NCBI GenBank assembly: GCA_016713435.1
Contig: JADJPD010000030.1
Span: forward strand, 1 to 64,000
Direction of reading: 5' to 3'
Length of the DNA stretch: 64,000 nucleotides
Source of the DNA: Gemmatimonadota bacterium
Lineage (GTDB): Bacteria > Gemmatimonadota > Gemmatimonadetes > Gemmatimonadales > GWC2-71-9
Position numbers and translations under genes: made by a program. Position 1 is the stretch's first letter, and every line of letters begins with the position of its first letter. Shown here one piece after another: positions 56,420 to 64,000 of this stretch. The notes under the pieces were generated by a model. It worked only from the letters and a program-made list of their open reading frames with translations. It was not told the DNA's origin and did not search any database.

Positions 56420-59400
56420 ATGGTCGAACGCCTCGTGGCCTGGGCGGTCCGGAACGCGGCCGCCGTCTTCCTCGGCATCCTCCTCCTGATGGGCGCCGGC
56501 GCCTACGGGCTCCAGCACCTCAAGGTGGACGCCTTCCCCGACCTCACCGACGTGCAGGTGGCCGTGCTGGTGGACGCGCCCGGCCTCTCGCCGCTCGAGA
56601 TGGAACGGCTGGTGGCGTTCCCCATCGAGGTGGCCATGAACGGCCTGCCGAGGGTGCGGCAGGTGCGCTCGGTGAGCAAGTACGCCTTCTCCTCGATCAC
56701 CATCGTGTTCGAGGACGGGGTGGGTCTCTACTTCGCGCGGACGCTGGTCAACGAGCGGCTGCAGAGCGTGCGCGAGGGGCTCCCGGTGGGCGCCGACGCC
56801 GAGCTCGGGCCGCTGGCGGGGGCCACGAGCGAGATCTACCTCTACACGCTCGAGGGCGGTGGCCTGGACCAGGCCGCGCTCCGCACCCTCCACGACCGCG
56901 TGGTGCGCCCGCAGCTCCGCACCATCCCCGGCGTCACCGAGATCAACACCTTCGGCGGCCAGGTGCGGCAGGTGCAGGTGACGGTGCGGCCGGAGCGGCT
57001 GGTGAGCTACGGCCTCACCCTGCACGACGTGGTGGAGGCCGTGCAGGCCAACAACAGCATCGCCGCCGGCGGGTACCTGGAGCACCGGGACGAGCAGTAC
57101 ATCCTCCGCGGCCTGGGCCAGGCCACGGGCCTCGAGGACCTCCGGCAGACGGTGCTCCGCGCCACCGAGCGGGGCGTCCCCGTGCTGCTCCGCGACGTGG
57201 CCGACGTGGGCTTCGGCGCCGCCGTGCGCCAGGGCGCCGTCTCCCGGGACGGGCAGGGCGAGGTGGTGACGGGCATCGTGATGATGCTCCGCGGCGAGAA
57301 CAGCCGAGAGGTGGTGCGCCGGGTGCGCGAGCGCGTCGAGGAGGTCAACAAGAGTCTCCCCGAGGGCGTCCGCGTCTCCCCGTACTACGACCAGACCGAC
57401 CTCGTCGAGGGCACCCTCCACACCGTGCGCACCAACCTGCTCGAGGGCGGGCTGCTGGTGATGGCCGTGCTGCTCCTCTTCCTGGGCAACGTGCGCGCCG
57501 CCCTGGTGGTGGCCGCCACCATCCCCCTCTCCCTCCTCTGCGCCGTCCTCGGCATGCGCTGGCTCGGCCTCTCCGCCAACCTCATGAGCCTCGGCGCCAT
57601 CGACTTCGGCATGATCGTGGACGGCGCCGTGGTGATGACGGAGCAGTTCGTCCGCCGGCTCCACGCCGACGAGGAGGCGCACCAGTTCCCGCGGGAGCGG
57701 GAGGCCTTCCTGGCCCGCCTCGTGGGCCTGGCGCAGGAGGTGGCGCGGCCCATCGCGTTCGGGGTGCTGATCATCCTGCTGGTGTACCTCCCGATCCTCA
57801 CGCTCGAGGGCCTCGAGGGCCGGATGTTCCGGCCCATGGCGCTCACGGTGGCGGCGGCGCTGTTCGGGAGCCTGGTGCTGGCGCTGCTCTTCGTGCCGGC
57901 GGCGGCGACGGTGGTGTTCCGGAAGGGCGCGCCGGAGTCGAAGCTGGCGCTCCGCATCGCGGCGGTGCTGGACCGGCGCTACGCCGCCGCCCTGGGCGGT
58001 ACGCTGGCGCGGCCCGGGCGCACGGTGGTGGTGGCGCTCCTGCTCCTGGTGGCGAGCCTGGCCCTGGTGCCGCGGCTCGGCACCGAGTTCCTGCCGGAGC
58101 TGGACGAGGGCTCCATCCTGGTGGAGGCGGTGCGGGACCCGAGCGTGTCGCTCGCCAAGTCGGTGGAGATGCAGGCGGAGATGGAGCGGACGCTCCGGCG
58201 CTTCCCGGAGGTCACCACGGTGGTGAGCCGCGTGGGGCGCCCCGACGTGGGCAGCGACCCGATGGGCATCAACCAGGCCGACGTGTTCGTGATGCTCACT
58301 CCGCACGGCCAGTGGCGCGACGGCCTCACCAAGGACGCGCTGGTGGAGGAAATGGAAGACAGCCTCAACGCCCGCGTCCCCGGCATCGCCTTCGGCTTCA
58401 CGCAGCCGGTGGCCATGCGGCTCGACGAGCTCATCAGCGGCGTCCGCTCCGACCTCGCCATCAAGGTCTTCGGCGACGAGCCGGAGGAGAACCGCCGGGT
58501 GGCGGAGCGGGTGGCGCAGGTGGTGGAGCGGGTGGCGGGTGCCACACAGGTGCGCGTGGACGCCACCGAGGGCCAGGGCTACCTCAACGTCCGCCTCGAC
58601 CGCCTGGCCATGGCGCGCTTCGGCATCCCGGTGGCCGAGGTGCAGGAGGCGCTGGAGACGGCGGTGGGGGGGCGGCCGGTGTCGCAACTGCTCGAGGGGA
58701 GCTACGCGGTGGACGTGTCGGTGCAGTACCCGGCGGACCTCAAGGCGTCGCCGGAGGCCATCGGGAGCATCACCATCCCGTCGCCGTCGGGGGCGCGGAT
58801 CGCGCTGTCGCAGCTGGCGGACATCCGGCTCGAGAGCGGGCCGGTGCAGGTGAGCCGGGAGCGGGCGCAGCGGCTGGTGGTGGTGCAGGCCAACGTGAGC
58901 GGCCGCGATCTCGGCGGCTTCGTGGCCGAGGTGCGGCGGGCGGTGGAGGCGGGGGTGACGGTGCCGCCGGGGATGTTCCTCGAGTATGGCGGGCAGTTCG
59001 AGAACCAGGCCCGGGCCATGGAGCGGCTCCGACTGGTGGTGCCGGTGGCCATCGTGCTGATCGGGGTGCTGCTCTATGCCTCGCTGCAGTCGTGGGTGCT
59101 GGCGGCGCTGGTCTTCACCAACCTGCCGTTCGCGGCGGTGGGCGGGATTGCGGCGCTCTGGCTCCGGGGGCTCCACCTGAGCGTCTCGGCGTGCATCGGC
59201 TTCATTGCGCTCTTCGGCGTGGCGGTGCTCAACGGCCTGGTGCTCCTCACCACCATCCGCGCGCGGCGCGCCGACGGGCTCGACCACCGCGCCGCGGCGG
59301 AAGCCGGTGCCCGCGAGCGGCTCCGGCCGGTGCTCATGACGGCGCTCGTGGCCAGCATCGGCTTCCTGCCCGTCGCCACCTCGGTGGGCACCGGCGCCGA

Positions 59401-59545
59401 GGTGCAGCGGCCGCTGGCCACGGTGGTGATCGGGGGACTCGTGACGTCCACCCTGCTGACGCTCTTCGTGCTGCCGACGATGTACGCCTGGCTCGGCCGG
59501 CGCAGCCGGCGCGGGCAGGTGGGGAACGCGGGACTGGAGGAGTGA
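56420..59545 (+). CDS. czcA: Heavy-metal RND efflux pump, CzcA-type
   Basis: A 1041-residue inner-membrane proton antiporter. Helix 4 carries the acidic triad of divalent-cation pumps: Asp395 and Asp401 and Glu408 in DFGMIVDGAVVMTE, the spacing seen in CzcA/CnrA, which favours Co, Zn, Cd or Ni over Cu/Ag. Other blocks are VDAFPDLTDVQVAVLVDAPG, PRLGTEFLPELDEGSILVEA, and RLRPVLMTA-like LRPVLMTALVASIGFLPVAT. It is complete and tightly packed between czcB and a CDF exporter. Confidence 0.94.
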   Translation: MVERLVAWAVRNAAAVFLGILLLMGAGAYGLQHLKVDAFPDLTDVQVAVLVDAPGLSPLEMERLVAFPIEVAMNGLPRVRQVRSVSKYAFSSITIVFEDGVGLYFARTLVNERLQSVREGLPVGADAELGPLAGATSEIYLYTLEGGGLDQAALRTLHDRVVRPQLRTIPGVTEINTFGGQVRQVQVTVRPERLVSYGLTLHDVVEAVQANNSIAAGGYLEHRDEQYILRGLGQATGLEDLRQTVLRATERGVPVLLRDVADVGFGAAVRQGAVSRDGQGEVVTGIVMMLRGENSREVVRRVRERVEEVNKSLPEGVRVSPYYDQTDLVEGTLHTVRTNLLEGGLLVMAVLLLFLGNVRAALVVAATIPLSLLCAVLGMRWLGLSANLMSLGAIDFGMIVDGAVVMTEQFVRRLHADEEAHQFPREREAFLARLVGLAQEVARPIAFGVLIILLVYLPILTLEGLEGRMFRPMALTVAAALFGSLVLALLFVPAAATVVFRKGAPESKLALRIAAVLDRRYAAALGGTLARPGRTVVVALLLLVASLALVPRLGTEFLPELDEGSILVEAVRDPSVSLAKSVEMQAEMERTLRRFPEVTTVVSRVGRPDVGSDPMGINQADVFVMLTPHGQWRDGLTKDALVEEMEDSLNARVPGIAFGFTQPVAMRLDELISGVRSDLAIKVFGDEPEENRRVAERVAQVVERVAGATQVRVDATEGQGYLNVRLDRLAMARFGIPVAEVQEALETAVGGRPVSQLLEGSYAVDVSVQYPADLKASPEAIGSITIPSPSGARIALSQLADIRLESGPVQVSRERAQRLVVVQANVSGRDLGGFVAEVRRAVEAGVTVPPGMFLEYGGQFENQARAMERLRLVVPVAIVLIGVLLYASLQSWVLAALVFTNLPFAAVGGIAALWLRGLHLSVSACIGFIALFGVAVLNGLVLLTTIRARRADGLDHRAAAEAGARERLRPVLMTALVASIGFLPVATSVGTGAEVQRPLATVVIGGLVTSTLLTLFVLPTMYAWLGRRSRRGQVGNAGLEE

Positions 59546-59550
59546 CCGGC

Positions 59551-60449
59551 ATGGGACACGACCACGACCACGGCACCAAGCGGTACGACCGGGCCTTCGC
59601 GCTCGGCGTGGCGCTCAACCTGGCCTTCGTGGGCGTCGAGGCGGGCTACGGCCTCTACGCCCACTCGCTGGCCCTGGTGGCCGATGCCGGCCACAACCTG
59701 AGCGACGTGGCGGGCCTGCTGCTGGCCTGGGGCGCGAGCCGGCTGGCGCTCCGCGCCCCGTCGCCTCGTCGCACGTACGGCATGCGCCGGAGTTCGATCC
59801 TCGCGGCGCTCGGCAACGCGCTGCTGCTGCTCATCGCCGTCGGCGCCATCGCGTGGGAGGCCATCCGCCGGCTCCGGGACCCGGAGCCGGTGATGACGGG
59901 GGCGGTGATGGTGGTGGCGCTCGTGGGCATCGCCATCAACACGGCGACGGCGCTGCTCTTTGCGCGCGGGCGCGAGAAGGACCTCAACATCCGCGGCGCC
60001 TTCCTCCACATGGCGGCGGACGCGGCGGTGTCGGCGGGCGTGGTGGTGGCGGCGCTGGCCATCCGCTACACGGGATGGAACTGGCTGGACCCGGCGATGA
60101 GCCTCCTGATCGCCGTGGTGATCACGGTGGGCACGTGGGGCCTGCTCCGCGAGTCGGTGAACCTGGCGCTCGACGCGGTGCCGGCCGGCATCGACACGGC
60201 GGCCGTCGCGGCCTACCTGCGCACCCTGCCGGGCGTGACCGCCCACGTGCTCCACATCGGGGGCATGAGCACCACCCACGTGGCACTGACGGCGCACCTG
60301 GTGAAGCCGGTGCTGGAGAACGACGACGCGCTGCTCGTCACGGCGTGCCACGAGCTGCACGAGCGGTTCGGGATCGAGCACGCGACGCTGCAGGTGGAGC
60401 GGGACCAGGGGGCGGCGAGCTGCGCCCGGCGTCGGCGCAGGTGGTCTGA
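59551..60449 (+). CDS. czcD: Cation diffusion facilitator (CzcD-like), 3' frameshift
   Basis: A roughly 299-residue CDF exporter with six helices. Metal-site motifs H-x3-D are present twice: LVADAGHNLSDVAGLLLAWG and FLHMAADAAVSAG. The N-terminus MGHDHDHGTKRYDRAF is His-rich. A missing C near 60423-60427 carries the frame past the proper stop; restoring it gives ASCAPASAQVV-stop at 60447-60449, the expected CDF-type ending, right before a strong terminator. It starts five bases after the czcA stop. It moves the same cations from cytoplasm to periplasm for CzcCBA to expel. Confidence 0.9.
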
Positions 60450-60482
60450 GACGCGGGGAGGGGCCATCGCCCGGCACGGCAA

Positions 60483-60518
60483 CGCCGCCCCCGAACCTCG
60501 CTGGGTTCGGGGGCGGCG
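60483..60518. terminator. Strong bidirectional terminator
   Basis: A perfect 15-bp stem, CGCCGCCCCCGAACC (60483-60497) with GGTTCGGGGGCGGCG (60504-60518), six-base loop, placed between the convergent CDF gene and the gene at 60538. Confidence 0.8.
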
Positions 60519-60537
60519 GCGATTGGTGCCGGGTGGC

Positions 60538-61242
60538 CTAGGCCGAGGCGGCCTTGGCCTCGGCCATGGCTCCCGCCTTCGCCTCGCGGGCCGCCTTGGT
60601 GCTGGCGGTGGTGGGACGACGCACCGGGCCCAGCAGCTTGAGCGCGCTCTTCCAGGCGCCGAGGGCCTCGGGGTTGGTGCGGAAGCGGACCAGGTTGATG
60701 GCATTGAGGCGGCCCACCACCTCGTCCAGCTTGCCGACGATGTCCTTCAGCTCCTCCCGGGCACCCGCCCGGGCGGCGCGCGCCTGGTTGGAGGCGAGGA
60801 CCGCCGCCTCGTACTTGGCGATGGCCTCCCGGAACGTCACCACGAAATCCGCCGGCAAGCCGCTGGCAATGAACCGCGCCTCGGCCTTCGCGGCCACCTC
60901 GACGATGGCGGTGGCCCGGGTGGCCAGGTCCTTCTCGGCCGCCCGATGGCCCACGGCCCCGATCTCCTTGGCAATGACCGGGTCGATGCTGGCCCAGCTC
61001 CTGGCGAGCGTGACGACCGGCACCATGTGGACGTCGATGAGCGTGGTCCGGGCCACCTTCTTGGCGGTGGTGGTCCCCTTCCCATGGGTGGCGCGGAACT
61101 GCACCTGCACGCCCGCCTCATCGAGCAACGTGTCGAGCAGCGCCACGTCGTCCATGTAGGCAGGGTTGGGCGAGGGGTTGGCGAGCGAGAACGCCTGCAC
61201 GTTCTCGGCTCGCTGCAGCTTACGGCGGACCTCGGTGGACAT
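60538..61242 (-). CDS. Hypothetical helical protein
   Basis: A 234-residue soluble, mainly alpha-helical protein with an alanine/lysine-rich end (TASTKAAREAKAGAMAEAKA). Blocks of note are AYMDDVALLDTLLDEAGVQV, KEIGAVGHRAAEKDLATRAT, and KLDEVVGRLNAINLVRFRTN. AGGAGG lies five bases before the ATG, the strongest ribosome site in this region. No family is recognised; lysine/alanine-rich tails of this kind are seen in histone-like and phage structural proteins, but nothing further supports that. Confidence 0.65.
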   Translation of the reverse strand: MSTEVRRKLQRAENVQAFSLANPSPNPAYMDDVALLDTLLDEAGVQVQFRATHGKGTTTAKKVARTTLIDVHMVPVVTLARSWASIDPVIAKEIGAVGHRAAEKDLATRATAIVEVAAKAEARFIASGLPADFVVTFREAIAKYEAAVLASNQARAARAGAREELKDIVGKLDEVVGRLNAINLVRFRTNPEALGAWKSALKLLGPVRRPTTASTKAAREAKAGAMAEAKAASA

Positions 61243-62029
61243 ACAGCCCTCCTGGCAGAACGGTGAACCTCCCTGGACCGGCGACCCGACCGCCCGTCGT
61301 CCACATGGATTGGGAACTGCGCCCGGTCCGCTCAGTCGGTCGTCGGCAGGGCCGCTGCCTAACGGACGCATTATTCAGGCCATGCATAAACCAGGGCGTC
61401 CTCCGTGGCATGGATCTTGTGCCCGAGGGAAAATCACGTCGTCATTTATGCAGCCATGTATAATCAGGCTTTACGTCATCGCGCGGCGAACGTCGCCGGC
61501 GGGCGGGGCGGTGAGGGTGGCGATGCAACAATCTTCGGGTTGGGACCCGAAGCCTGGCGTGGTCTGCGTTGCGCGGACGGCGTGGCGGGGCCGGGGCGGC
61601 CCTGGCCGCGCTGTGCATGGGACTGGCGGCGCTGTGCGCGAGTGGGCCGCGCCGTGCATGGGACTGGCGGCGCGGTGCGCGGAGTGGGCGGCGCCGTGCG
61701 CGGAGTGGGCCGCGCTGTGCATGGGACTGGCGACGCTGTGCGCGGAGCGGGCGGCGCTGTGCGCGGAGGGGGCGGCGCTGTGCGCGGAGGGGGCGGGGCT
61801 GTGCGCGGAGTGGGCGGCGCTGTGCGCGGAGGGGGCGGGGCTGTGCGCGGAGTGGGCGGCGAGGTGCGCGGAGGGGGGTGGCGCTGTGCGCGGAGTGGGC
61901 GGCGCTGTGCGCGGAGGGGGCGGGCGGTGCGCGGACGGGGCCGCGCCGTGCGCGGACCGCCCGAGGCTGTGCGAGCGACAGCGGAGTCGGGAGAAGCTCT
62001 TTCCGGCGCGGGAGGCGGACCGGGCGGGC
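61243..62029. other. Gene-poor region with AT island and minisatellite
   Basis: No credible gene. It has an AT-richer patch (61370-61480) with GCATAAA/TTTATGC inverted segments and a perfect TATAAT at 61459-61464, then the 21-bp tandem array. Open frames exist on both strands only because the repeat lacks stop codons. Confidence 0.6.
61608..61972. repeat. 21-bp tandem repeat, about 17 copies
   Basis: The unit is GCGCTGTGCGCGGAGTGGGCG with variants in GGAGGGGGCG; early units 1, 3 and 6 carry CATGGGACTGG instead. Three units have small indels, after which copies become degenerate. The plus strand is strongly G-rich. Unit length equals seven codons, which explains the long repetitive frames on both strands. 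Confidence 0.85.
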
Positions 62030-62310
62030 TCAGCCCTCGAACAGCTGCGCCACGTCCATCTCCCAGGGCGCGGGGGGCGCCCTCGGGGCTCCAGCGGAGG
62101 CGCTGGCGCTCGAGGCGGGGAGTGCGATCGGCGGGGGTCCAGATCTCGACAGTGCGGGTGTCGGGGTCCACGATCCATTACTCCGGGATGCCGAGGGCCT
62201 GGTAGAGGTGGCGCTTGGTCCCTCGATCAGGCCGCCGGGTGTCGGGGCTCAGTACCTTGATGACGAGGAAGGGACGGCCGAGGTCCTGCCGGCGGTCGGG
62301 CGGGCGGGGC
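62030..62310 (-). pseudogene. Decayed Uma2 family endonuclease remnant
   Basis: The C-terminal half of a Uma2 (DUF820, restriction-endonuclease-like fold) protein: GRPFLVIKVLSPDTR, RGTKRHLYQALGIPE, then an in-frame TAA where relatives have Tyr before WIVDPDTRTVEIWTP, and LERQRLRWSPEGAPRAL. A further one-base slip precedes MDVAQLFEG at the stop (62030-62032). The N-terminal half is missing. Uma2 genes multiply in some bacteria without known function. The remnant abuts the minisatellite. Confidence 0.7.
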
Positions 62311-62339
62311 GCAACTCGGCCCATCCTGGGCAATGCTGG

Positions 62340-62357
62340 CTGTCATCCTCCTGTCAC
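62340..62357 (+). promoter_or_regulatory. Pho-box-like direct repeat
   Basis: CTGTCATCCTCCTGTCAC has two TGTCA half-sites with an 11-base period, matching the layout of the E. coli Pho box. It ends nine bases before TATCTTCC. An OmpR/PhoB-family regulator encoded just downstream (62898-63587) is the natural candidate to bind it. Confidence 0.55.
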
Positions 62358-62366
62358 GCAGTCGCA

Positions 62367-62374
62367 TATCTTCC
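62367..62374 (+). promoter_or_regulatory. Candidate TAnnTT element for the PepSY gene
   Basis: TATCTTCC, 43 bases before the ATG at 62418 and directly downstream of the Pho-box-like repeat. Confidence 0.4.
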
Positions 62375-62417
62375 GGCCTCGAGCTGGACTTCCCTGCGCA
62401 CCAGCCCTGAGGTCTCG

Positions 62418-62777
62418 ATGCGAACATTCGTGATGGTGGCAGGGCTGCTGCTGGCGGCCCAGGCCGTGGTGGCACAAGGGGTGGCAGTCAAGGAAGCCCA
62501 GCCGGGCCCCCTGGCCCAGGCGAAGATCACCGCCGACTCCGCACTCAAGGTCGCGCTCGCCCGGGTGCCGGGTGCCAGCCTCAAGTCCGGCGAGATCGAG
62601 CGGGAGCACCGGCGGCTGGTCTATTCCTTCGACCTCACGGTCCGGGGGCGGCGCGGGATCGAGGAGGTGCAGGTGGATGCGCGGACCGGCGCCGTGGTGT
62701 CGCAGGAGCACGAGAGCGAGGCCGCGGAGGCGACCGAGGCCGCAGATCCGGCGCGGGCGCCGGAGGCGCGCCCCTAG
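62418..62777 (+). CDS. Exported PepSY-domain protein
   Basis: A 119-residue periplasmic protein: signal peptide (MVAGLLLAAQAVVAQ) and one PepSY domain (ADSALKVALARVPGASLKSG and VYSFDLTVRGRRGIEEVQVD, with a typical DARTGAVVSQ end), then an Ala/Glu-rich tail. PepSY proteins often sit beside two-component systems and may inhibit proteases or influence the sensor. GAGG precedes the ATG by seven bases. A Pho-box-like repeat and TATCTTCC are upstream; the two-component genes follow after 120 bases. Confidence 0.85.
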   Translation: MRTFVMVAGLLLAAQAVVAQGVAVKEAQPGPLAQAKITADSALKVALARVPGASLKSGEIEREHRRLVYSFDLTVRGRRGIEEVQVDARTGAVVSQEHESEAAEATEAADPARAPEARP

Positions 62778-62897
62778 TCCGGCCCTCCGCGTGCGGGCTG
62801 CCTTGACATCCCGCGCCCCGGCCCGTGATGCTCGTGGCCCCGCGACGGGCCCGCCGCGCCGCCCGGCGCACGGAACAGGGAATGGGAGGCCGACAGC

Positions 62898-63587
62898 ATG
62901 CGGGTGCTCGTGGTTGAGGATGATCCGGAAGTGAGTGACCTCCTGCGCCGGACCATCTCCCGCGCCGCGGGGGCCGTGGATCTTGTGGCCACCGGCGCGG
63001 ACGCCCTGCGGGCGCTACGCGGCACCCCCTACGATGCGGTGGTCCTCGACCTCGGGCTTCCCGACATGGACGGCACGGAGGTGTGCCGTCGCTGGCGCGC
63101 CGATGGCGGGCGGACGCCGGTCCTGATGCTCACCGCCCGCGGCGCCCTCGGCGACCGGGTCTCGGGCCTCGACAGCGGGGCCGATGATTACCTGGTCAAG
63201 CCGTTCGAGGTGGAGGAACTGCTGGCCCGGCTCCGCGCCCTGCTGCGCCGCCCCGACGTCCCGCTGCCCGTGGTGCAGCGTTTCGAGGACGTGACGCTCG
63301 AGCCGGCCACGCGGCAGGTGCGCCGGGGCGACCGCGAGATCCCGCTGTCCAGCCGGGAGTTTGCCCTGCTGGCGTTCCTGATGCGCGCCCCGGGACGGGT
63401 GTTCAGCCGGGCCCAGCTGCTGGAGCACGTCTGGGACGATCACTTCGACCCGATCGGCAACGCGGTGGATGTGCTGGTGGGACGGGTGCGGCGGAAGCTC
63501 GACCCGGATGGCCGCCGGCCGCTGATCCACACGGTGCGGGGCGCCGGCTACGTCCTCAAGGGCGGGACCGTGGGTCATGGCGGTTAG
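62898..63587 (+). CDS. OmpR/PhoB-family response regulator
   Basis: A 229-residue regulator with a receiver (VVEDDPEVSD; phospho-Asp in VVLDLGLPDMDG; DDYLVKPFEVEELLARLRAL) and an OmpR winged helix (PLSSREFALLAFLMRAPGRV; IHTVRGAGYVLKGG). It overlaps the sensor kinase by 11 bases. With the PepSY gene and the direct repeat upstream, it probably autoregulates the locus. The signal is unknown. Confidence 0.95.
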   Translation: MRVLVVEDDPEVSDLLRRTISRAAGAVDLVATGADALRALRGTPYDAVVLDLGLPDMDGTEVCRRWRADGGRTPVLMLTARGALGDRVSGLDSGADDYLVKPFEVEELLARLRALLRRPDVPLPVVQRFEDVTLEPATRQVRRGDREIPLSSREFALLAFLMRAPGRVFSRAQLLEHVWDDHFDPIGNAVDVLVGRVRRKLDPDGRRPLIHTVRGAGYVLKGGTVGHGG

Positions 63588-64000
63588 CCGGCTCCGCCTC
63601 GGGATCGCCGCATGGTTCGCGGTGGCGTTCCTTGCCGGGCTCGTTTCCCTCGACCTCTCGCTGTACGGGTACCTCCGCTACCAGGCTTCCCACCGCCTGA
63701 CACGGGACCTCGGTACGCTGGGCCGCTCGCTCGGGCGAGCCGTGGCGTTCGAGCTGGACGAGGCCCCCGATTCCGGCGTGGCGTGGGCCGCCCGGGATAC
63801 CCTGAAGGAATGGGTGGCGCCGCCAGGGGCCTACCTGGTGCTCGACTCGGTCGGCGGGGTGCTGGCCTCACGCGGCGACCGGGCCTGGCTCGCCGCGGCA
63901 ACGGCGGCCCCCAGGCATGAGGCGGTCTGGGACGGCGCGGTGGCCGCCGGGCGACCGGTGCGACGCGTCGTCGTCCCCGGCCCGGCTGGCCGCGGGTTTC
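63577..64000 (+). CDS. Sensor histidine kinase, 3' partial
   Basis: The first 141 codons of a membrane kinase. Helix one is at residues about 8-33 (GIAAWFAVAFLAGLVSLDLS), followed by a periplasmic domain (ASHRLTRDLGTLGRSLGRAV; APPGAYLVLDSVGGVLASRG). The gene runs off the window before the kinase core. Its ATG lies inside the end of the response regulator gene, marking a classic two-component operon. Kinase identity is inferred from that arrangement. Confidence 0.8.
   Translation, partial: MAVSRLRLGIAAWFAVAFLAGLVSLDLSLYGYLRYQASHRLTRDLGTLGRSLGRAVAFELDEAPDSGVAWAARDTLKEWVAPPGAYLVLDSVGGVLASRGDRAWLAAATAAPRHEAVWDGAVAAGRPVRRVVVPGPAGRGF

Noticed and set aside
55067..59287. A 1406-codon open frame on the minus strand opposite the efflux operon
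   Set aside because: It is the antisense shadow of czcB/czcA: very high GC removes stop codons. The protein is His/Arg/Gly-rich with no domain, while the plus strand encodes conserved proteins.
56413..61266. A 1617-codon plus-strand frame spanning czcA, the CDF gene and beyond
   Set aside because: Only the CDF part is real. The length comes from the missing stop after an indel near 60425; it then runs through a terminator and antisense to another gene.
61459..61464. Promoter at the perfect TATAAT
   Set aside because: No -35 at proper spacing and no plausible gene downstream; kept only as an AT-rich island.
61608..61972. CRISPR array
   Set aside because: Units are contiguous 21-mers with no unique spacers and no cas genes are in the window.
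61405..62205. Repeat proteins encoded across the minisatellite
   Set aside because: Long frames exist on both strands because the unit is 21 bases without stops; no ribosome site, signal or conserved flank.

Overview
The window is very GC-rich with strong third-position GC bias, and genes are packed on both strands. Three copies of a PadR regulator plus duplicated orphan (ADOP/MacB-like) permease, a serine/threonine kinase fused to TPRs, TonB receptors with carboxypeptidase-like N-termini and many lipoproteins point to a Gram-negative soil or sediment bacterium. Gemmatimonadota (or a close FCB/Acidobacteriota-like lineage) fits best. That is an inference from gene content; no rRNA or tRNA gene was seen.

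Layout. 1-5250: end of a PAS sensor kinase, a cysteine synthase, and a lipoprotein related to cholesterol-dependent cytolysins that lacks the usual membrane-binding domain 4. 5300-16930: two PadR-ADOP modules enclosing small housekeeping genes (STAS-like proteins, an acyltransferase-like membrane protein, an LLM oxidoreductase, a cyclophilin, an NAD-binding protein). 17070-25125: a complete kdp locus (small ORF, kdpF, A, B, C, D, E). 26300-29850: a tightly coupled pair of a DUF47/PhoU-like protein and a shortened PPDK-like phosphotransferase. 31180-36470: a dockerin lipoprotein, an AmpG-like transporter and a kinase-TPR protein. 36800-39815: the third PadR-ADOP module. 40000-46900: two metal-flavoured TonB receptor clusters, with a BNR lipoprotein, a Cys/His small protein and a protein that is 36% histidine. 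48300-53400: a formate dehydrogenase operon whose catalytic subunit is read through an in-frame TGA followed by a textbook bacterial SECIS hairpin, so it is a selenoprotein. 53470-60450: a CzcCBA-type divalent cation efflux operon plus a CDF exporter. 61240-62310: gene-poor, with a 21-bp minisatellite and a decayed Uma2 gene. 62340-64000: a PepSY protein and a two-component system behind a Pho-box-like direct repeat.

Two themes recur. First, at least seven genes carry single-base (one two-base) indels, mostly in C/G runs, with the protein perfectly conserved on either side; uncorrected sequencing error is the simplest explanation, and genes are therefore annotated across these breaks. Second, an octamer TAnnTT followed by two G/C bases lies upstream of many genes, resembling the -7 element of Bacteroidota promoters.
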